Source: Pseudeuparius sepicola (lineage: Eukaryota > Arthropoda > Insecta > Coleoptera > Anthribidae). From it: a DNA stretch of 64,000 nucleotides. This document shows positions 55,822 through 64,000 of the stretch, piece after piece (the first letter of the stretch is position 1; each line of letters starts with the position of its first letter). Below the pieces are notes generated by a model. It saw only the letters and a program-made list of their open reading frames with translations. It was not told the DNA's origin and did no database searches. The DNA lies in the NCBI GenBank assembly GCA_963920635.1, contig OY987299.1, positions 63,532,692-63,596,691 of the forward strand. The letters are read 5' to 3'. The translations under genes were made by a program, and so were the position numbers.

Positions 55822-56766
55822 CCGTAGCGCGGTGTTACTTTGCAACTTATTGGTCACTTTACACAGACAGGCATGTTCCCTCTAAAAATTAAATTTTGAT
55901 GAAATATGGCAAAGTTGCAATAAATCAACTGAGCATTCGTCAAGGCCACATGATGGCTGGAGCTTTACAATAAGGGAACAATTTTTAGTCTGTTGTGCGA
56001 CAACAGGTATGTGCTAAGGGCACCTGCCTTAATTTGGTAACTGTTTTGACATTGTTTGGCTATATACAACATAAGGTGGTTTATGACTGTGTATTCACAA
56101 TTTTAAATAAATGTAATATTCCCTTAGAAAGTTATGTTGTTTTTTGTACTTTAGGTTTACTTTACACATAAGTTTGGATTTATAAAGTTGGTAAATATCT
56201 CGGTAAATATGAACTTTTTGTTTCAGTTTACTTTACAATATGGGCCGCGTATATAAAAGGAAACTGGGCAACAAAGTGAAGACGATATTATTAAACATTT
56301 AAAACCTCAAAATGTGAAGAGAGGGATATATTCATTCCAACTAATAGACACGACAAAGTACAATTTCTAAGACTGAATATTACTTATTTATACTTTTTTT
56401 CGTTTTTAGAACGTCTTTTTTAAGTTTTCTATATTGATATCTTATGTCTTACAAGAATTAAACTTTTACATTTGTTAAAATTTGGAGTTTTTTTTTAATA
56501 AATAAATGTTTCGGGTCGACACACTTTTTAAAATTTACAAAATGTGTAAAGTCTCCATTCATACAGTCCTACTTTGAATTTTATCCATTTTTATACCACT
56601 GTGTAATTTGACACCGCAGTTAGGTGACTTTACACAAAAATTTAAAAAAATATCACATACATATCATCATATCACATACATTAGCCTCCAATTTATTAGC
56701 TTATTTTTACAGGTAATTTTAGTGACAAATATGTCAAAACTGTTGTAAAGTAACACCGCGCTACGG
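55822..56766. mobile_element. 945-bp TA-flanked element with CTTTACAC words
   Basis: Tips CCGTAGCGCGGTGTTACTTT and its complement, flanked by TA on both sides (55820-55821; 56767-56768). Inside, CTTTACA or its complement recurs at least seven times, several times as ACTTTACAC, unlike the surroundings. No transposase frame. TA flanks suggest a Tc1/mariner-mobilised MITE. Confidence 0.8.
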
Positions 56767-56768
56767 TA

Positions 56769-57384
56769 ATACTTTTGTCATAAAAGTAAAAGTGTTAACT
56801 TTAAGAGTTCGAACTTGAAAAGTGCTAGTTCCTCTAATGCAATTTAATATATTTTTGTGCACATCTCTAATGACAGGCCATAAATAAGTTGCTATTCATT
56901 TGTAGACGGTTAAGTTCATCCAGATGGATGACTTTTGTTTGTAGGTAGGTCCTACGCCTATTAAAATTTGATTTACATACAAATTGTGTTTCATTGATCA
57001 CATCATTGCAAAGTGGCAACTCGTTCTTTTTGAGATCAATGCGGTTTTCCAGCTTCCCAAAGAAAAAAAGCTCGGTGGCGCCCTTTTTCATTTTTTTATG
57101 AACATTTGCTTTACGTTAAAATAAATTAAATTGAAAAACTCCTGGCCCACGAACCCTGCTCTTCACCAACCCCATAGCTGCCGTACGCATTGTGCACTAC
57201 CCATAAGGTAAGCTACAACTGACGTCATCAAGACTATCACCAGATTCTTTCCATCTGCATAGCTCTCTGAATTTGAAGATACACCTGTAAACTTTTCTTT
57301 GAACCGACTTAGACTTTTCTGATTTATTGCGTTTTTTTTGTTTCATAATAATACTCCCTATACCTACTGGTATTACTTTATACC
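56769..57384. other. Unassigned DNA
   Basis: A 74-codon minus frame (56867-57091) is not recognised. Confidence 0.4.
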
Positions 57385-57440
57385 TTAAAATAGTTATTTA
57401 GGTACATTTCAAGATGCATAAATTCACTTTTTTGGCCGAG
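57385..57440 (+). repeat. Dispersed repeat end, copy 1
   Basis: TAGTTATTTA...GATGCATAA...CACTTTTTTGGCCGAGG recurs at 61567-61620 with CGCCGAGG. Probably a MITE terminus; neither copy has a clear partner end. Confidence 0.5.
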
Positions 57441-58095
57441 GAGGTTGTTTAAGGGCTGTTTTCGAGAAAAAACTATTTTTGTTTTTATTGCATTCGTAAA
57501 GAGACCTAAACCGATGAAATTTACATTCTTTATGAAAAATGCCACTTTTATTTTCATTTGATGTTGGTTGCTATGGTTGTTTTTTGACATGTACGGATTT
57601 AAAAATCTTCAATTCGTAGAGCTAGGGAATGCATAATGCATAACATTAGAAGGAGCTCATGTTGAACCGACATACAAAATTATGTACTTAATAAAAATCG
57701 TATTAAACAAAAATAGTTTTTCTCGTAAACAGTTCATTTTATCGATTTTAGTTTATGGTTCAAGATTTCTAAAAATATTATTTTTGTGCCTTTATCGTAA
57801 AGGGTGTAAAATAATTGACATCATTGTGCTACAGCTAATCCGTCTCAAATAAGCCAAAATAGTTTTCATGGGCCCTTTTCAAAGAATCTTACCTAGCGTC
57901 CATCGTTTAAAAAATAATTAAATTACACAAGGTATTTTAAAAGTTATTAAAAAAAAAAAGATTTTTCAGGGTCCTTTATAGGGGCTTGTATCTCCGTAGG
58001 TGGGCCCTGTGGGGAAAGTTTTTATAGGAACTTGTCATGTTATTTTGCCAATTATAACGGTTGGTTTTCATCGATATGAAACAAGAGTACATTTT
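57441..58095. other. Unassigned DNA
   Basis: AT-rich sequence before the LINE remnant. No feature recognised. Confidence 0.4.
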
Positions 58096-58703
58096 TATTA
58101 CACTAAAATGATGAATCTGCTAGACAAAAGAGATAAGATTCGCGCTGCAAAGAAAATACCACAACTGGTCGAGTTCTTAAAATAATTAACGATGCCTTGT
58201 GAGTCAGGTGCAGTAGCAATGACTTTAGAGACATATACCGCATAGGGCGTAATCAGGGTTCAAGTCCTGTTATAATAATTGAACTTGTAAGTTACCAACT
58301 CAAAGGGAAAATATTTACTAACGTGTTTAAACACACCATAGATTTGAAAAAAATAGGAGTGTCCATGTCTGATGATCTAACTGCCGAAGATTACGAAAAG
58401 AAGAAATTTTTGTACACTCAATTGAAAGAAGCAAAAACAAAAAAAAACGACGCTAAAATTTAAAAAAAGTCCTTGTAGTTAACGGAGAACAACTAAAAAA
58501 ATCATGCGATGGATCTAACGAACAAAATAGGAATGTTGGTAACCTTGATTAATCGTGCGTCTGTTAGTAAACCATCAACCCCTAATCAAAGAAAGTCAGA
58601 TAGAGGAAGAAAATCCATAAGAACAAATTGAAAAAAAAGAGGTTGTAAAAAAAACAAGAATTGTAACGAGACCAAAGAGAATTAATAGTCATTCTAAAAT
58701 CTA
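58096..58703 (+). pseudogene. LINE ORF1 remnant
   Basis: Shifted frames give MNLLDKRDKIRAAKKIPQ (about 58110), then FRDIYRIGRNQGSSPVI and IELVSYQLKGKIF (about 58225-58325), and KKIGVSMSDDLTAEDYEKKK (about 58350-58405) followed by VVNGEQLKKS. This order (RxGxx..PIxVxFxSY, K..I..N...L, xISxDLT..) is typical of the ORF1 protein of L1-like and other two-ORF LINEs, whose C-terminal part binds RNA. There are several stops and frameshifts. A basic tail ends at about 58703, where ORF2 should follow. Confidence 0.7.
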
Positions 58704-58977
58704 AATAATATTGTATTGACTATATGAACCCAGTTTACGATATTCTTTTGAATGTAAGGTAACTATCAGTTCTTTGATTCTATCTTCATCGCATATTTTA
58801 TTTGTTGTCAAGGAGATAATTTGAAATTTATTGTTTTTAATTTAAAGTGTACCTAAGTGATGGAAGCTTTTGTGAGAGACTTTGAGGTTGACATTTTGAA
58901 GACAGAAATTTTAGATATTATTGATGGTATTTTTTAAAAAAAAAACCTAAAGAAAAATTATTTGGAATATTACACTC

Positions 58978-59215
58978 AAAGATCAGAAGTTTTAAACGTA
59001 ATTTTGAAAAGTTAGAGATTTTGATACACACAACGAGATACTGATATAGACTGTATTGTATTGAGCGAGACTTGGCAGATTAAGAATCCAACTCAATTTC
59101 ATATCCCGGGTTATCAAACTATCTATACAATAATCAAGGAGCCTACATTCAAAACGATGGCGTTGTTGTTTACCTCAGAGATATTTAAGTTAACATGTAT
59201 AAGGCAGGGCCATGA
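58978..59215 (+). pseudogene. LINE ORF2 start: AP endonuclease fragment
   Basis: RSFKRNFEKLEILI (about 58988), DIDCIVLSETWQIKNPTQF (about 59043) with the catalytic SETW box, IPGYQTIY, then in a shifted frame NDGVVVYLRD (about 59153). This is the N-terminal part of an APE-type endonuclease. Nothing after the YLRD box is recognised; the reverse transcriptase is missing. It belongs with the ORF1 remnant upstream. Confidence 0.8.
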
Positions 59216-59937
59216 AATCGTGGGAATTGATGGCTTATGTGAGCCATAATCAAACTGCAAAGAAATAATTTCAAAATATATCTCGGTGTTTGTACAGGGT
59301 ACTCCGAAGAACCGTATTTTTGCTATGTTTGAAGCTATTTTGTGAACGCCCTGTATAAGATATGACCGTGAAACTTGGTATGTGGGGTTTTTGGGTATGG
59401 CCAATACGATTGTGATATTCACTTTTTTTCTAAAAAAGTACTTTTGCCTCGACTTTTGCAGTTTCTGGGGGTATAATTTTGATCGTAGTAGGTCATGGAA
59501 AAGACGAATCTGAAAAAAACTAGTGTCAAAATGTAGATCTTTTGACGTAGAATATATTAAAAAAATAAATCGGTCAACCCGTAAAAAAAGTAATGAATTG
59601 TCTCGACTTGAAGTGAAACACATTGTATGTTTGCTCTAGTGGTTTGCACAAAATCGTACTTTGAATTATTGAATCTCGGACAAAATCAAAATTGCCATGG
59701 AAAATTCAAAACAGTTATTATTATAAGAATATTACAAATGGAGATTTGACAGTTTACATTAATTGTTGTATTTCCACAATTACTAATAATATAATTGATA
59801 ATTCAAAAAAGACAATATAGGTACTGCTGTGGAAATTTTCCATAAGTTAATTATATTTTAGTTTTTCTCTTATTTTAGTCTTGATAAAAGGCATATTTAT
59901 GGATGGAATGTATACTTTATTATGAATTAAATTAAAT
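59216..59937. other. Unassigned DNA with stray mariner-type tips
   Basis: TACAGGGTACTCCG at about 59295 and CGCCCTGTATA at about 59350 resemble mariner tips but lie too close together for an element. Nothing else recognised. Confidence 0.4.
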
Positions 59938-59939
59938 TA

Positions 59940-60348
59940 TAGAAGGTGTTCTATAATGCTTCCATTTTGTGCAACACAAAGAGCATACCAGTGTAGGAAC
60001 CAAATTTTGACACAATACTTTGAAATCTGTAGAAGATAACCTCAAAAAAGTTATGAGTAGAAAACCAATTGTGCTACCCCGCCCCCCGCCTCTGGTCGAT
60101 GAGAATAAATTGTTTTTACACAAAATTGTTGCACTTCAGTTACAAAAGAATTGCACCAAGTTTCATTTAAATTGCATAACTTCTGTAGAAGTTATTGCGA
60201 TAAAGATGTTTTTCAAACTATACTTTTATCACCCTGTAACATTCTTATTATGCATTTTAGGACCCATGTTTATAGGAAACTTTTTGTTCAAAATGACATT
60301 TTCTATTTGTCATATTACGTTGGCACCATAATTTAGAAACACCCTGTA
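59940..60348. mobile_element. 409-bp mariner-type MITE
   Basis: Left tip TAGAAGGTGTTCTATAATG and right tip, complementary, TACAGGGTGTTTCTAAATTATGG, flanked by TA (59938-59939; 60349-60350). Immediately to the right, TACAGTGCCCGCCAAAAAG looks like the tip of a different Tc1-like element. Confidence 0.7.
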
Positions 60349-60942
60349 TACAGTGCCCGCCAAAAAGTTGGAACCATATGGGATTTTTTTTATTTTTGGG
60401 CTAAAATGAAACTACTGTGGGGCAATCATCTCTGCTTCCAAAAAGATTCGAAATGAGATCATTAAACGTCGTGACGTCTTTTGACATACCTACTTGTCAA
60501 AAAATACATTTAATTAAATAAATAGCCAAAATACGCTTTATTTGTGATTTTATTGAAAAAAAGTTATTTGAAAAAGTTGCTTGGAATTTTATATTACCTC
60601 TATACGTGCCAATTTTCAGACAAAAATTATGACAATAATAAATTTTTGATTTTTTCAAAAAATATAAAAATTGCACTTTGTTAGTTGAGTTTTTCGTGAA
60701 AATACAACCCAAAAATGGGCCCTAACTAAAAAATATCGTACGATATTGTAATAAGAAGTTATATTGTTATAAGAAGTGTACTTGCTTCGAATGCCCAACT
60801 CTTCAAAAATGTAGACGCAGAATTTTTTATTTATCAAATATTAATAAATTCTTTTAGGCTTTTACATAATTAATTATAACACACCACCATCATCGTCTGT
60901 CAACACACATACACAGTCACATCTGTTTCATAAAGAGACATC

Positions 60943-61022
60943 ATGAATTTCCACATTCGTTCTGTCCCTCTTGCTTTCTTCACTCTCATCGCATATTTCA
61001 TTCACGCCTAAGGATAAGAAGG
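60943..61022 (+). other. Possible first exon with signal peptide-like start
   Basis: ATG at 60943 opens MNFHIRSVPLAFFTLIAYFIHA, a good signal peptide in shape (basic start, hydrophobic core, small residue at the end). A stop follows at 61009, 14 bases before a strong donor AAGAAGG/GTAAGTA (61022/61023). A TATA-like TAATTATAAC lies at about 60872 and CACAGTC-type start sites at about 60911. If a real first exon, a one-base change broke it, or it is chance. Confidence 0.25.
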
Positions 61023-61059
61023 GTAAGTACACCAGTACACGTGTTCTGGCCTACCTAAT

Positions 61060-61560
61060 TATCCCTACTAGTATTATCTTGGAGTGACCAAAACCGCCTC
61101 CTCTTTAATATAGCAAGTGTCAAGTGATGTCCTTCAGTGGTTCACATATACCTAATAGTATAATCACCAACTACCAGCTATGCAATGAGACAATGGGGAA
61201 CTTGCACAAAAATTGAATTTGAAAAATATTACTTTCAAACGTAATTTATTGCCATTAGATAAATGAACCACAGTTCACAAAAACTAATTTTTTATTTTTA
61301 TGTACAAAATATAAGCAATTAAAAACTGCATAATTCAAATCATTCTTGTAACGCGCCCTCCTTGGTTGTGACGTCAAGTAGCTCGTTGGTGGTGGCGCCT
61401 CTGGTGGGAGGCGGCACCATGTATAAACTAATATGGGCCGCACAAGCCGCACGCACGCAAGCTTTCTTTAGAAAGAGCAACGAGAACGTCCCATCCTTGT
61501 CTATCCGTTATTATAGTCTATCTCAGTCTTGATATTGTTGATAACGTTTGAAAAAAGTGT
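61060..61560. other. Unassigned DNA
   Basis: No feature recognised. A short GC-rich stretch lies at 61345-61450. Confidence 0.4.
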
Positions 61561-61566
61561 GCTGTA

Positions 61567-61620
61567 TTAAATAGTTATTTACATTGCGAGATGCATAAGC
61601 GCACTTTTTTCGCCGAGGGC
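61567..61620 (+). repeat. Dispersed repeat end, copy 2
   Basis: Matches 57385-57440 over TAGTTATTTA, GATGCATAA and CACTTTTTT-CGCCGAGG. The following CGAGG...CCTCGG words form a weak hairpin. Confidence 0.5.
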
Positions 61621-61904
61621 CCGTGTAGCCTCGGGTCTTAAAACTCTCTCCGAGGCCAAAAAGGGCTTAGATATCGAGCAATGTATTACATTTTTCCTGC
61701 TACCGACAATTTCATATTAGGTAGATATGTAAGTACTTTGAATTTAATTTAATTTATTTAATACACTAATAATACACTATGGAGTAGATTGTGAGTAATA
61801 ATCTTCATAATAACCATTGCCCAATTATTACTAAAAATGATATTCAGTAATAAATATAAGAGGTATAAATGGTATAATGCAGTGATAATTAAGAAAACTT
61901 CTTG

Positions 61905-61975
61905 TGCGATTGAACCCGGGATCTACGAATTACTAGTCCCGTGGCCCCACCATTCAGTTAAAGAAGTGCTTGTTA
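61905..61975 (-). repeat. tRNA-like SINE head
   Basis: On the minus strand GAATGGTGGGGCC (A-box-like) is followed about 30 bp later by GGGTTCAATCGC (B-box-like). The sequence does not fold into a full cloverleaf as far as I can see by eye, so it is a tRNA-derived SINE head or a tRNA pseudogene rather than a gene. It is not the same family as the SINEs at 17515 and 24778. Confidence 0.45.
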
Positions 61976-62278
61976 AATTTAAACTTTTAGGGGATTCCTA
62001 TTTTTGACCTATGTCAGATCCCTCTGGAAATGGGCCGCCGAACTGTTTATTTTAATGTTCAATTATTTCCATTTTTCCTTCTCTAATTCCGTGTAGCTGT
62101 CACTCCTGTCACTGCCTTCTGCCTTCCAATCGATCGAGCGGTGTGACGTCACAAACATTCTCGCGCTTTTCGTGTCGTTTCAAATGAATAGCTTGCAGTC
62201 ACAACTTTAATTATTTATTGTAAATTAAATATTAAGATTTGAAGGCTGATATTTGGTAAAAAAATTGTTCAAGTTCCA

Positions 62279-62362
62279 CATTCCTCATTCTTTGGAACTT
62301 TCACGCTTGGGGCGCCGATGAGGTGCTTGCCTAGGGCGCTCACGACATTTAATCCGCCTCTG
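62279..62362. repeat. hAT-type end inserted in the Gypsy pseudogene
   Basis: Read on the minus strand from 62362, CAGAGGCGGATTAAATG and a GGCGCCCC block interrupt the integrase frame. These words are typical of hAT ends. The other end of the element was not found. Confidence 0.4.
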
Positions 62363-63212
62363 GTTGTCCTAAATCTTGAACTTGGCAAAAGCCCCATCAA
62401 GTCTAAACAGACTAATTCCTCGGATTTCTTACAGAAAATAGTGTTAATTGTTCCTACCGACTTACACATCTTCGAGTTCTGATATAAATGACACATAGGT
62501 ACTCACGATAGCTTTAATAGCCTTTCGCATTCGCGGCTAAAAAATTGTTTTCTGCATGTGCAAAAATGTTTTTGCTTCACCAAAAATGACCGATATCATG
62601 GTGTTCTTGTTGTACCAGCTGAATGACAAATTTTTCCGGAATACATAATTTATAACCATGATGAAAATCGTCCCCCTTTTTAAAAAGTAACCCTTGGTTC
62701 ATCTTATTCTTCGGTAACCGTGTAATTAAGTTCAGCACCCTTTAAGGTCCTACTCGCAAATGCAATAACCCTTTTTCTCGTCCAATTGGTTCAAAAAAGC
62801 TCTCAAACCAAATCCCGAAATATCTGACTGTATATAAAATTTTTGGTCAAAATCTGGGTGGAATAGGTACCATAGGTACTTTAAGAAATGCTTCCTTTAC
62901 CTTTTCAAAAGCTACTTGCTGCTCAACCTCCCGTTTACAAATATTACCTACCCTTTTTTCAGCAACTTAAGTAATAGTATAGGTAGTCAAATCCGCAAAA
63001 TTATTAAAAATTCTCGGTTCATAATTTACAAGACCTAGAAACTCCTTAATTCCCGCATATTCCGTGGTCTTTTCAAATTTTGAATATAGACCGTCAGATA
63101 GTGACAGATCTAGGTGCCCCATTTTCGCATACAAGCCTCGAAGAGGGTTGAAAAGTACATTGATGCCGAGTATAATGAAGGGAAACTTACGAGTGGCCCC
63201 TGGGGATAACAT
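62363..63212 (-). pseudogene. Ty3/Gypsy pol pseudogene: RT end, RNase H, integrase start
   Basis: Read down the minus strand over many frameshifts: the RT/RNase H linker IKEFLGLVNYEPRIFNNFADL (about 63060-62995), FEKVKEAFLKVP (about 62910), SDISGFGL (about 62820), FASRTLKGAELNYTVTEE (about 62770-62715), the integrase zinc-binding region GLLFKKGDDF, CIPEKFVIQLVQQEHHDIGHF (about 62690-62590), MRKAIKAI, and LVCLDLMGLLPSSRF at the start of the integrase core (about 62430-62385). No frame is intact. Its 5' side is cut at about 63230 near the LTR-like block at 63247. Confidence 0.85.
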
Positions 63213-63246
63213 ATGGAAAATTCGATTTTCCTTATAATATATATAT

Positions 63247-64000
63247 TGTAACGAAGTTACTAATTTCCCGTTTTAATTTTTATTTTAACACCCACTTATT
63301 TCCTCGCCGCGCTATTTTTAGCGGCCGGCTATCCACCGTGGTAGTTTTTTATGTCCACACCGATGACTTTTTCTACATAGTAGGCCGACATTCCAGTTTT
63401 ATTGCATTTAATTAAATCCTGGTTTTGATTAGTTTCCGGCTTTCCGCCGCCGAATAATGGATGCTTATGTTACCATAAGGGTTGTGGGACACCGAAAAGG
63501 GGTAGAACCGGGTTATTAATTCAAATTGCAGCTAGAGCCGCCGTTCTTTTTGGAAGCCCGGGTATATTGGACATGCCCGAGCCAGAGAGACCACCGTCCG
63601 AGCCCTATGGGGAATGCAACTACCCCTAACCGCCAAACTAGCCTCCGACTGCCGTTTTCGCTACCGGAAGAGTGGGGACGATCACCCGATTCATCGCCGC
63701 AGCCCCGGCCAATGGGCGGCCAGCACACTCGCCGATGGTGGCGCCGCCACACGATATAAATAGGCTGCGGCTGCCACGGAGGCTCTCCTTCATCCGATAC
63801 CAATCTTGGTGAGTATTAGTAGGTTGTTCCGCCCTAGCCTGACCTTTCCTAGAACCTACCCTAAACCCGAGGTTGGGAGAACGAGCTTTTCTTTGGCCAA
63901 CTTCAACTTTCCGTCTAAACAAATACCCTAGAGTTAGTGATTCAGTGAATAGGATAGGATTAACCTTTAAAAACTTTGATTTTCTTTTGATAAAGTAACA
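63247..64000 (+). mobile_element. LTR-like block, TGTAACGAAGTTAC family, runs off the window
   Basis: Begins TGTAACGAAGTTACT, becomes GC-rich (63520-63780), has TATAAATAGG at 63755 and a strong donor CTTG/GTGAGTATTAG at 63810/63811. It shares start, layout and several words (AATT..AGCTAGA, CCGTTCTT) with 43227-44067. The right end is outside the window. It is on the strand opposite to the Gypsy pol fragment beside it, so it is a separate insertion. Confidence 0.55.

Noticed and set aside
58240..58260. tRNA B-box-like GGGTTCAAGTCC
   Set aside because: It lies inside the LINE ORF1 remnant, where it encodes part of RNQGSSPVI. No A-box or cloverleaf accompanies it.
59295..59360. Mini mariner element between TACAGGGTACTCC and CGCCCTGTA
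   Set aside because: Too short (about 65 bp), and the inner sequences do not pair.

Overview
The window looks like insect nuclear DNA. It is AT-rich and intron-bearing (canonical GT-AG splice sites). It carries many inverted-repeat elements tipped TACAGGG(T)G, hAT ends of the CAGTGGCG type, and a Copia element primed by the same initiator-tRNA-Met-type site as Drosophila copia. I cannot name the species. A hemipteran is a guess only, from short motifs such as TAGGTACCT. There are no bacterial operons, rRNA or convincing tRNA genes, and no CRISPR array. Almost everything recognisable is a transposon or its debris. The only likely host coding sequence is one Tyr/Ser/Gly-rich exon (23461-23678, minus); 54765-54827 and 60943-61022 are weaker exon candidates.

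Layout. 1-10028: a near-identical head-to-tail array of a 3,474-bp unit, three copies, the last with a 640-bp internal deletion; the unit itself contains 121-bp satellite-like monomers and a foldback. 10311-15810: a 5.5-kb long-inverted-repeat element holding a 3.1-kb hAT-like element (8-bp target duplication), which holds another hAT-like element; a solo LTR sits beside them. 17140-21050: LINE fragments, a SINE, a decayed Crypton tyrosine recombinase, and a reverse transcriptase whose YADD box reads YADG. 21497-27096: three long-TIR elements around the host exon, one carrying a small spliced-looking acidic exon. 28830-39666: a Crypton neighbourhood with one longer copy (recombinase pseudogene with a 52-bp intron), two internally deleted relatives, palindromic junctions between copies, a mariner-like element, and a Copia element inserted in one Crypton derivative.

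40323-50657: hAT and mariner-like transposase pseudogenes, a GC-rich LTR-like block, nested inverted-repeat elements and a 1.55-kb hAT-tipped palindrome that splits another transposase fragment. 50658-64000: sparse sequence with MITEs, a two-ORF LINE remnant, a tRNA-like SINE head, a Ty3/Gypsy pol pseudogene and an LTR-like promoter block running off the end.

No gene network can be inferred. The elements relate by nesting: Copia is younger than the Crypton derivative it hit, and the 553-bp element at 47301 is younger than its inverted-repeat host. The most interesting material is the Crypton family, because here it has matching inverted termini, palindromic copy-copy junctions and short derivatives, features not usually associated with Cryptons.
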